Below are positions 1 through 5,052 of a DNA stretch of 5,052 nt, piece after piece; position 1 is the stretch's first letter, and the number at the start of each line of letters is the position of its first letter. The notes beneath the pieces are model-generated. The model saw nothing but the letters and a program-made list of their open reading frames with translations, did no database searches and had not been told where the DNA came from. Made by a program: the position numbers and the translations under genes. Source of the stretch: Anaerolineae bacterium (GTDB taxonomy: Bacteria; Chloroflexota; Anaerolineae; UBA1429); assembly GCA_016928125.1 (NCBI GenBank), contig JAFGLK010000528.1, positions 1 to 5,052 of the forward strand. Reading direction: 5' to 3'.

Positions 1-407
1 ATGGGTGGACCTTCGCTGATGAGGCCCTCGCCCTGGATCTCGGTGTAGTAAGCCTCAAACAGCCCAGCCATCTCGCGATCCATGCGCGGCAATTGGGCCT
101 CGTAAAACCCGACCACAAAGGGCCTCAGCCCAAAGGCGAGCTCACGACCCTCCCGGGAGCAGACGATCTGTCCCTTGCGCACCATGTTCCTCAGAATGCG
201 ACTGGCCTCCCTGGGCTCGATGCCCGCCCGGGCGGCGATGGCCTCGGCGGATTCGGGTGTGAGGCGCATGACGCTCGCCAGGGCGGCCTCCTCCGGCGTA
301 AAGATCTTGGCCAGCAGACGCAATTCCACACCGCTTGCCGTAGGTGGGAAGCCATTGGGAATCGCATTCAGCCGTTCGGCCAGACGACGATAGATTGGAT
401 CGAGCAT
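1..407 (-). CDS. Winged-helix 4Fe-4S ferredoxin-like protein, N-terminal part (cut by left window edge)
   Basis: The reading frame stays open for 135 codons from the ATG at 407 to the window edge, so the C-terminal part is missing. The start is well supported by a near-perfect Shine-Dalgarno (AAGGAGG, plus-strand 414-420) six bases upstream. The visible protein opens with MLDPIYRRLAERLNAIPNGF and a segment rich in Leu, Ala and Glu. Residues about 35-90 look like a winged helix: TPEEAALASVMRLTPESAEA, then a helix-turn-helix-like IAARAGIEPREASRILRNMV, then a short wing. FVVGFYEAQLP (about 97-107) and LFEAYY (116-121) follow. From memory, this matches the N-terminal half of a Chloroflexota and deltaproteobacterial family annotated as 4Fe-4S ferredoxin, whose cysteine clusters lie further downstream. 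No cluster cysteines are visible here; the only Cys is at 83. The redox role is therefore inferred from family resemblance. An alternative is a plain MarR/ArsR-like regulator. Confidence 0.7.
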   Translation of the reverse strand, partial: MLDPIYRRLAERLNAIPNGFPPTASGVELRLLAKIFTPEEAALASVMRLTPESAEAIAARAGIEPREASRILRNMVRKGQIVCSREGRELAFGLRPFVVGFYEAQLPRMDREMAGLFEAYYTEIQGEGLISEGPP

Positions 408-413
408 GAATAC

Positions 414-420
414 CCTCCTT
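414..420 (-). promoter_or_regulatory. Strong Shine-Dalgarno (AAGGAGG) for the ferredoxin-like gene
   Basis: The minus strand reads AAGGAGG, almost perfectly complementary to the 16S rRNA tail, six bases before the ATG at 407. This fixes the start of the leftward gene. Confidence 0.8.
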
Positions 421-483
421 TCGCTCAACGGTGTGTCCAAGGGCGGAAACACATAGGCGCGCTGATCGTGACGCTGGCCTGAG

Positions 484-489
484 ATTGTA
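484..489 (-). promoter_or_regulatory. Possible -10 box (TACAAT) for the leftward gene
   Basis: The minus strand reads TACAAT, a five-of-six match to TATAAT, about 77 bases upstream of the ATG at 407. The hexamer 17 bases further upstream (GTATAG) does not resemble TTGACA. The call therefore rests on the -10 alone and is weak. It overlaps the proposed -35 of the rightward promoter on the other strand. Confidence 0.25.
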
Positions 490-513
490 GCGCCTTGCGC
501 GATGGGCTATACT
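485..513 (+). promoter_or_regulatory. Putative sigma70-type promoter for the dehydratase gene
   Basis: TTGTAG (485-490) and TATACT (508-513) are separated by exactly 17 bases. The -10 is a five-of-six match to TATAAT; the -35 keeps only the TTG plus little else. Transcription would start near 520 and give a leader of roughly 35 bases before the ATG at 555. There is no extended -10 TG. The position in a divergent intergenic region, in otherwise GC-rich DNA, makes this the best promoter candidate in the window. It remains a prediction by eye. Confidence 0.4.
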
Positions 514-554
514 GCCTCTCACGACTGCCCATTCTTGTCTGAGAGAGGACCATG

Positions 555-1676
555 ATGCACATCACCAAACTGGAGACCTTCCTTGTCAAACCTCGCTGGC
601 TCTTTCTCAAGATGCACACCGACGAGGGACTGGTGGGACTGGGAGAGCCTTTGCTCGAAGGCCGCGCCCTCACTTGCGCCCAAGCCGTGGACGAGCTGGC
701 GCCCTATCTGATCGGCAAGGACCCCACCCGCGTCGTGCACCACTGGCAGGCCATGTACAGGCACGCATTCTACCGCGGCGGGCCGATTTTGACCAGCGCC
801 CTCTCGGGGGTGGAGCACGCCCTATGGGATCTGACAGGCAAAGCCCTGGGCGTGCCGATCTACAAGTTGCTGGGCGGCCCCGTGCGCGACCGTATCAAGA
901 TCTATGGCCACACGGGCGGGCGCACGCTCGAAGAGTCCGCCGCTCGCGCCCGCGAGCAGGTGGCCAAGGGATTCAAGGCGCTCAAAACGGGCGTATCGGG
1001 AGGGCGTCCCGCGCGCGTAGTCGAATCGCCAGCCTTCGTCGAGCGCGTGGTGGAGCGCTTTGCCACGCTCCGCGAGGCGGCCGGCGACGACATAGACATC
1101 GCGGTCGACTTTCACGGCGCCGTGCCGCCTCAGACCTCCGCGCTGCTGATCAAGGCCCTCGAGCCCTATCAGCCGCTCTTCATCGAGGAGCCGGTGCAGT
1201 GCCAGAATGTGGATGTGCTGGCCGATCTGGCGCGCAAGACCCATCTGCCCATCGCCACGGGCGAGCGCCTCTTTACCAAGTGGGCCTTTCGCGAGGTGCT
1301 CGAAAAGCGCGCTGCCTCCATTTTGCAGCCGGACATCGCGCATGTGGGTGGCATCTTTGAGGGGCGCCTGATTGCGGGCATGGCCGAATCCTACTATGCG
1401 GCCATCGCGCCGCACTGCCCGCTGGGCCCCATCGCGCTGGCGGCCTGCCTGCAGTTGGACGCCGCGACGCCCAATTTCCTGGCCCAAGAGCAAGTCACCC
1501 TGGGCGAGGGCTATCTGAAAAAGCCCTTTGTCTTTGAGGATGGCTATGTGCAACTGCCCACCCAGCCCGGTCTGGGTATCGAGCTGGATGACGAGGCTTT
1601 GGCCGACAAGATCGGCCATGACTGGCGCAACGCCGAGAGATACCATCCCGACGACGGCACGGCTATCGATTGGTAA
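555..1676 (+). CDS. dgoD: Galactonate dehydratase-like enzyme (mandelate racemase/muconate lactonizing enzyme family)
   Basis: This is an enolase-superfamily sugar-acid dehydratase. DgoD turns D-galactonate into 2-keto-3-deoxy-galactonate by Mg2+-assisted removal of the alpha proton and loss of water, in the cytoplasm. The match to remembered E. coli DgoD runs the full length (373 versus 382 residues): LETFLVKPRWLFLKMHTDEG near the N-terminus, FYRGGPIL, then the barrel. Numbering from the ATG at 555, the metal ligands are D185, E211 (FIEEPV) and E237 (GERLF). H187 (DFHG) and the H287/D260 pair (APHCPLGPIALAAC, QPDIAHVGG) are the acid/base residues; E312 also aligns. The second-strand motif is KTG, not KxK, as in other dehydratases of this subgroup. 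An ATG at 552 is also possible, but GAGAGG (543-548) sits three bases from it and six from 555, and the family begins M-[KH]-I-T-K. Substrate could be another acid sugar: no kinase, aldolase or transporter is nearby. Confidence 0.85.
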   Translation: MHITKLETFLVKPRWLFLKMHTDEGLVGLGEPLLEGRALTCAQAVDELAPYLIGKDPTRVVHHWQAMYRHAFYRGGPILTSALSGVEHALWDLTGKALGVPIYKLLGGPVRDRIKIYGHTGGRTLEESAARAREQVAKGFKALKTGVSGGRPARVVESPAFVERVVERFATLREAAGDDIDIAVDFHGAVPPQTSALLIKALEPYQPLFIEEPVQCQNVDVLADLARKTHLPIATGERLFTKWAFREVLEKRAASILQPDIAHVGGIFEGRLIAGMAESYYAAIAPHCPLGPIALAACLQLDAATPNFLAQEQVTLGEGYLKKPFVFEDGYVQLPTQPGLGIELDDEALADKIGHDWRNAERYHPDDGTAIDW

Positions 1677-1726
1677 GGTCAGAGCCGTTTCTTCGTTCCG
1701 ATGCAGCCTAGGCTTGTTCATTCCCG

Positions 1727-1752
1727 GGCCCAGAGCCATCAGGCTCTGGGCC
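1727..1752 (+). terminator. Perfect 11-bp inverted repeat, possible terminator of the dehydratase gene
   Basis: GGCCCAGAGCC (1727-1737) and GGCTCTGGGCC (1742-1752) are perfect reverse complements around a four-base loop (ATCA). They lie 50 bases after the dehydratase stop and 41 bases before the MoxR start. The stem is very GC-rich and stable, but no T-run follows on the plus strand and no matching A-run precedes it, so it is not a classical intrinsic terminator. It could be a U-tract-less terminator, an RNA-stabilising hairpin or a protein-binding palindrome. A second copy of CAGAGCC at 1680-1686 could pair with the right arm instead of 1731-1737. Confidence 0.45.
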
Positions 1753-1793
1753 AGCCAAGCGTGACGGCTGCAGCTATCCGATTGAGGTAGGCT

Positions 1794-2771
1794 ATGGATA
1801 TCGATCTCAGCCCCGTGCAGGCCGCGGGCGAGCGCATTCGGGGCAACATCGCTCGCGTGATCGTGGGCAAGGAAGAGGTCGTCGAGCTGATGCTCGTGGC
1901 CCTGCTGTGCGAGGGGCACCTTTTGATCGAGGATGTGCCGGGCATCGGCAAGACCACTCTGGCCAAGAGCCTGGCGCGCAGCTTGGGCTGTAGCTTTCGC
2001 CGCATCCAGTTCACGCCCGATCTACTACCGGCCGACATCACCGGCGTCAGCATTTTCAATGTGCAGAGCCAGCGCTTCGAGTTTCGGCCGGGGCCGCTCT
2101 TTGCCCAGGTAGTTCTGGCCGATGAGATCAACCGAGCGGGCCCGCGCACCCAGAGCGCGCTGCTGGAGGCGATGCAGGAGCGCCAGATCACCAGCGATGG
2201 CGAGACGCGTCCGCTGCAGCGTCCCTTCCTGGTGCTGGCCACCCAGAATCCGATCGAGCTGGAGGGCACTTTTCCCCTGCCAGAGGCCCAACTGGACCGC
2301 TTTCTGCTGCGCCTGAGCCTGGGCTACCCCGACGGCGAGACTGAACGCGCCATCCTGCGGCGTTTTCGCTTGGACGACCCGCTTGAGGAGCTTCAGCCAG
2401 TCATTGCAGGGGAGGCTCTCATCGCCTCGATGGGTCTCGTGCGCCACGTCTACGTGCATCCCTCGATCGAGAGCTACCTCATCGCCCTGGCCCAGGCCAC
2501 CCGCTCCCATGAGGATCTGGCTCTGGGCGTCAGTCCGCGCGGGACCCTGGCTCTCTATCGCGCCGCTCAGGCGCTGGCGGCCTTGCGAGGGCGCGATCAT
2601 GTGCTGCCGGACCACGTGCAGACCCTGGTCGAGCCTGCGTGGGCCCATCGGCTGATCCCCAGCACCAGACGACGGCTACACGGCGAGGCAGCGGGTGAGA
2701 CGCTGCGCGAGCTGCTTGCCTCGGTGCCGGTGCCGGTGGAGGAGAGCTGGTCGGAGACGTCGGCCGCATGA
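1794..2771 (+). CDS. MoxR family AAA+ ATPase
   Basis: A 325-residue cytoplasmic AAA+ ATPase of the MoxR clade, the usual length for the family. The motifs appear in order: Walker A EDVPGIGKTT (46-55, K53 and T54); TPDLLPADITG (74-84), the conserved segment after Walker A; Walker B VVLADEIN (106-113, D110 and E111); sensor 1 LATQNPIE (148-155); GTFPLPEAQLDRF (158-170), a MoxR hallmark; and in the C-terminal lid GVSPRGTLALYRAAQA (245-260), with R249 as the likely sensor 2 arginine. MoxR proteins are thought to act as chaperone-like remodellers on a neighbouring partner, often a DUF58 or VWA-domain protein; that is family knowledge, not shown here. The start is supported by GAGG (1784-1787) six bases upstream. 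The stop overlaps the start of the DUF58 gene (ATGA, 2768-2771), which implies co-translation. No convincing promoter is seen in the 117 bases upstream. Confidence 0.93.
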   Translation: MDIDLSPVQAAGERIRGNIARVIVGKEEVVELMLVALLCEGHLLIEDVPGIGKTTLAKSLARSLGCSFRRIQFTPDLLPADITGVSIFNVQSQRFEFRPGPLFAQVVLADEINRAGPRTQSALLEAMQERQITSDGETRPLQRPFLVLATQNPIELEGTFPLPEAQLDRFLLRLSLGYPDGETERAILRRFRLDDPLEELQPVIAGEALIASMGLVRHVYVHPSIESYLIALAQATRSHEDLALGVSPRGTLALYRAAQALAALRGRDHVLPDHVQTLVEPAWAHRLIPSTRRRLHGEAAGETLRELLASVPVPVEESWSETSAA

Positions 2772-3982
2772 GAGGGGCGGGTTGGTGGGCGCTGCTGGCA
2801 GCTCTCTTTCTCGTGGCTGTCATCACGCGTCGAGGTCTACTGTCGGTCTTTGTGATCGTGCTGGCGCTGGCCACCGCCGCCTCTGCACTCTGGTCGCGTT
2901 ACTGCCTGAGTAATCTATCTTACCGACGGCGATTGGGCAGCCATCACCTGGCCTTTGGCGAGGAGACCTCGCTCCAGCTCGAGATCGTGAACGCCAAGCC
3001 TATGCCCCTGGCGTGGCTCCTGATTCAAGATCGCCTTCCCCAAGCGCTGGATGTGCTCACCGAAGGGAGCGACACAGCGCGTGTGCGCTACACCGGGGAG
3101 TTGGCCACCTTTCTGTCGTTACGCTGGTATCAGCGGGTGACGCGCACCCACCGGATCAGAGCCCTGCATCGTGGCGTGTTTGCCTTGGGGCCAGCGCGCC
3201 TGTCGTCTGGGGATGTGTTCGGCATGCGTTGGCGGGAGCGAGAGGATCCTGTGGTGGACACCTTGGTGGTGTATCCCAAAGTGGTGCCGGTCGAAACGCT
3301 GGGTCTGCCGGTGGATCGACCCGTAGGCGAACGCCGAGCTCGGCGGCCCGTCGTCGAGGACCCCTTGCGCTTTGCCACCTTGCGCGAGTATCTGCCAGGC
3401 GACAATCCCCGCCACATTCACTGGAAAGCCAGCGCTCGCAGAGGGACATTGCAGACCCAGGTATTCGAGCCCTGCGCCACCCTCTCTCTGGTGGCGGCGG
3501 TGGATGTGCAGACCCTGGAGCGCCCCTTTGAGCATGTGCCCGAGTATCTCGAATACGTGATCTCGGCGGCTGCCTCGCTGCTGGCTCACGCGCTCGAGGA
3601 GCGCCACCAGGCCGGCCTCTGCGCCAACGGGTTGGGGGAGGAAGGCCAGCGCTGGTTCTACATCCGGCCCGGGAGGCACCCGGCGCATCTCTCGATCTTG
3701 CTCTCGGCTCTGGCTGGGTTAGGGCCGTTTCGTGGCGTACCCATCGCCGAGCTGCTCCATCGAATCATGCCGCTTCTGCCCTTGGGCGCGACCCTGACGG
3801 CCGTGTCTGCGCTGCCGAGCGATGACCTCTATGTAGCGCTGCTGGCGCTGCAAGAGGCCGGGCATCCGGTGGTGCTGCTAACCGTCGGCGATGAGTCCCC
3901 GTCAGTGCCCGCGCGCTTTCAGCATCACCATCTGGGAGGCCGCGATGCGTGGCGCCAGCTTGAGGCTCTCCATCTGGTCTAG
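2768..3982 (+). CDS. DUF58 domain-containing membrane protein (MoxR partner)
   Basis: A 404-residue protein with two adjacent hydrophobic segments near the N-terminus (about 6-20 and 24-41), consistent with a membrane hairpin. A beta-rich stretch follows (about 60-170), with GDVFGMRWR at 148-156. The DUF58 signature is at about 198-222: DPLRFATLREYLPGDNPRHI continuing HWKASAR, with R206, Y208, G211, D212, R215, W219 and S222 as the typical conserved residues. The C-terminal half (about 240-404) resembles a degenerate von Willebrand A fold: LVAAVDVQTLE stands where a metal-binding DxSxS would be, and the serines are missing. DUF58 proteins are regularly encoded beside moxR and are its presumed clients; their biochemical activity is unknown. 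The start overlaps the moxR stop by four bases. Only a distant GGAG (2753-2756) is upstream, so translational coupling is likely. The 3' end overlaps the next gene by 38 bases. Confidence 0.88.
   Translation: MRGAGWWALLAALFLVAVITRRGLLSVFVIVLALATAASALWSRYCLSNLSYRRRLGSHHLAFGEETSLQLEIVNAKPMPLAWLLIQDRLPQALDVLTEGSDTARVRYTGELATFLSLRWYQRVTRTHRIRALHRGVFALGPARLSSGDVFGMRWREREDPVVDTLVVYPKVVPVETLGLPVDRPVGERRARRPVVEDPLRFATLREYLPGDNPRHIHWKASARRGTLQTQVFEPCATLSLVAAVDVQTLERPFEHVPEYLEYVISAAASLLAHALEERHQAGLCANGLGEEGQRWFYIRPGRHPAHLSILLSALAGLGPFRGVPIAELLHRIMPLLPLGATLTAVSALPSDDLYVALLALQEAGHPVVLLTVGDESPSVPARFQHHHLGGRDAWRQLEALHLV
3934..3939 (+). promoter_or_regulatory. Shine-Dalgarno inside the DUF58 gene, deciding the start of the next gene
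   Basis: GGGAGG lies five bases before the ATG at 3945 and inside the last codons of the DUF58 gene. It supports 3945 over the internal ATG codons at 4014 and 4023, which have no such site nearby. Confidence 0.6.
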
Positions 3983-5052
3983 GGCCATCCTGGCTCTGCT
4001 GCTCTCAGCGCTGATGCGAGCCATGTGGATGCTGCCCGTGCTCGAGCTGGCTCTGGGCAGCCGCTATGTGCAGCCAGGCGGTGTGCATTACCCCTTGGGG
4101 ATGGCACTTGTCGTGCTGCTGGGCGGTGCCGGTCTGGCTGCGCTGTGGCGAGATCGATCGGCCGGGCCTATCGCCGGCGCCGCTGTCGGGCTGCTCATCT
4201 CTGTGGGCAGCGTGCTTTACCTCCTCCCTGCGGCGGGGGTAGGGCCGGTCTCCGCGTTGGCCAGACTAGCTTACCGACTGCTCGATCTGCGTGAGGCGAT
4301 CCCCGCCGAGCTGGTCGTGCTGCTCGGCACCGCAGGGCTGTGGGTTACCGGGCTGAAGAGCGGCTGGCAGAGCCACAACGCGCTCTGGCGTAGCTTTCTG
4401 GCTGGCACGCTGGTGCTCAGCATGCTGGTGCTCGCCCAACTGGGGGACTCGAGGGACAGTATAACCCTCCTGGCGGGTCGCGTGCTCGGCTTCACGCTGT
4501 CCGGTCTGCTGGCGCTGGCTCTCCTGGGCTCGCGCCATGCCAGGGATCCGCTGCAGCGGGGCAGCGTCAACCCGCCCGCGCTGAATCGCTACTGGCTCAT
4601 GACGGTCTCGCTGGTGATCCTCATGGTCGTCGTCCTGGGATGGGTCTTGGGCAAGCTGATCTCTCCCCAGGCAGTGCGCGAGATCTGGGGTGCGCTGCGA
4701 CCCATCTGGGGCACGCTCCTTGCGGGCCTGCGGCTGATCCTGCTTGCCATCGCGTATCTCCTGGCCCGGCTCCTGCGCCCGCTCATCGGGCTATTCTCCA
4801 GAAACCAGGCTGCTCTCGAGCCCTTTGAGCTGGCCCCGCCCCAGGAGTTTGAGCCGTTCCAGGAGCAGCCCGGTCTGGCGATGGGGCTGCCGCTGTGGGT
4901 CCGGACGGGTCTCGGCATTGGGCTGGCGTTGGCCCTGCTAGCAGGACTGATCGGGCTTTCTGTGTGGGCCTGGCGTCGGCGGGTGCGCATCCCCGAGGGC
5001 GAGGGCTATCTCGAGGAACGCGACTCGATCTGGACGTTCGGGTTGCTGGCCG
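3945..5052 (+). CDS. Polytopic membrane protein, probably DUF4129 type (cut by right window edge)
   Basis: The frame stays open for 369 codons from ATG 3945 to the window edge, so the C-terminus is missing. Composition is strongly Leu/Ala/Gly/Val-rich, with about eight or nine likely membrane segments, near residues 13-35, 50-67, 75-95, 122-137, 150-166, 174-194, 216-236, 253-280 and 318-343. An acidic, proline-containing linker follows the eighth (EPFELAPPQEFEPFQEQ, about 292-308). After the last segment comes a basic stretch (WAWRRRVRIP) and then GYLEERDSIWTFG, which resembles the start of a DUF4129 domain (E-x-R-[ED]-S-x-W). DUF4129 is usually found at the C-terminus of membrane proteins in moxR-DUF58 operons, either alone or fused to a transglutaminase-like domain. 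The gene overlaps DUF58 by 38 bases and has a good internal Shine-Dalgarno. Function is unknown; the DUF4129 call is inference from a partial motif and context. Confidence 0.75.
   Translation, partial: MRGASLRLSIWSRAILALLLSALMRAMWMLPVLELALGSRYVQPGGVHYPLGMALVVLLGGAGLAALWRDRSAGPIAGAAVGLLISVGSVLYLLPAAGVGPVSALARLAYRLLDLREAIPAELVVLLGTAGLWVTGLKSGWQSHNALWRSFLAGTLVLSMLVLAQLGDSRDSITLLAGRVLGFTLSGLLALALLGSRHARDPLQRGSVNPPALNRYWLMTVSLVILMVVVLGWVLGKLISPQAVREIWGALRPIWGTLLAGLRLILLAIAYLLARLLRPLIGLFSRNQAALEPFELAPPQEFEPFQEQPGLAMGLPLWVRTGLGIGLALALLAGLIGLSVWAWRRRVRIPEGEGYLEERDSIWTFGLLA

Noticed and set aside
93..522. Open frames on both strands overlapping the leftward ferredoxin-like gene (93-482 plus, 175-393 plus, 142-522 minus)
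   Set aside because: They overlap a frame with a strong Shine-Dalgarno and recognisable family sequence; their translations show no domain.
674..1360. Plus-strand open frame (228 codons) inside the dehydratase gene
   Set aside because: The translation is Arg/Ala/Gly-rich, typical of a shifted frame, and the true frame carries all catalytic motifs.
1677..1793. Promoter for the MoxR operon
   Set aside because: I looked for paired -35/-10 hexamers at 16-18 base spacing; TTGTTC (1714-1719) has no acceptable -10 partner, so no promoter is called.
822..1919. Long minus-strand open frame (365 codons) opposite the dehydratase gene and into the MoxR gene
   Set aside because: It is antisense to two well-supported genes, has a low-complexity His/Gln/Gly/Arg-rich translation with no recognisable domain, and is expected by chance in GC-rich coding DNA.
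2025..2648. Minus-strand open frame (207 codons) opposite moxR
   Set aside because: Antisense shadow of the conserved ATPase, with no recognisable motif and no ribosome binding site that I could see.
3013..3688. Open frames on both strands within the DUF58 gene (for example 3013-3531 plus and 3119-3688 minus)
   Set aside because: Shadow frames; the DUF58 frame has the signature motif and membrane segments.
4025..4990. Short open frames on both strands within the right-hand membrane protein gene
   Set aside because: All are contained in the 369-codon open frame from 3945, which has hydrophobic periodicity and a proper start site; the short ones are Arg/Ser/Pro-rich.
1..5052. CRISPR arrays, tRNA or rRNA genes, insertion-sequence ends, long direct repeats
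   Set aside because: None were visible by eye; coding density is high and the few intergenic gaps are under 150 bases.

Overview
The window is GC-rich, densely coded bacterial DNA. It probably comes from a Chloroflexota (Anaerolineae-like) genome. That guess rests on the type of HTH-ferredoxin protein at the left edge and on the moxR-DUF58-DUF4129 gene order; no rRNA or other marker is present to confirm it. There are five protein genes, two of them cut by the window edges. I see no tRNA, rRNA, CRISPR array, insertion sequence or other mobile element.

Layout. (1) 1-407, minus strand: the N-terminal 135 codons of a winged-helix protein that resembles the front part of a family of 4Fe-4S ferredoxin-like proteins. 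(2) 408-554: a divergent intergenic region with an excellent Shine-Dalgarno for the left gene and a plausible sigma70-type promoter for the right gene. (3) 555-1676, plus strand: an enolase-superfamily sugar-acid dehydratase that closely resembles D-galactonate dehydratase (DgoD), with every catalytic residue in place. (4) 1677-1793: a short intergenic region with a perfect 11-bp inverted repeat. (5) 1794 to the right edge, plus strand: a tightly packed, overlapping operon of a MoxR-type AAA+ ATPase, a DUF58 membrane protein (4-nt overlap with moxR), and a polytopic membrane protein likely to be of the DUF4129 type (38-nt overlap with the DUF58 gene, cut at the right edge).

How the genes work together. 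The three right-hand genes are the recognisable core of a conserved MoxR/DUF58/DUF4129 locus. In many bacteria this is completed by a transglutaminase-like membrane protein, which would lie just beyond the right edge. The MoxR ATPase is thought to act as a chaperone or remodeller on the membrane-anchored DUF58 partner; the cellular role is poorly defined. The dehydratase and the ferredoxin-like gene appear to be separate transcription units, and nothing in the window links them to the MoxR operon. The window is mostly ordinary. The least understood part is the MoxR-centred membrane operon, and I found no clear evidence of a wholly new system.
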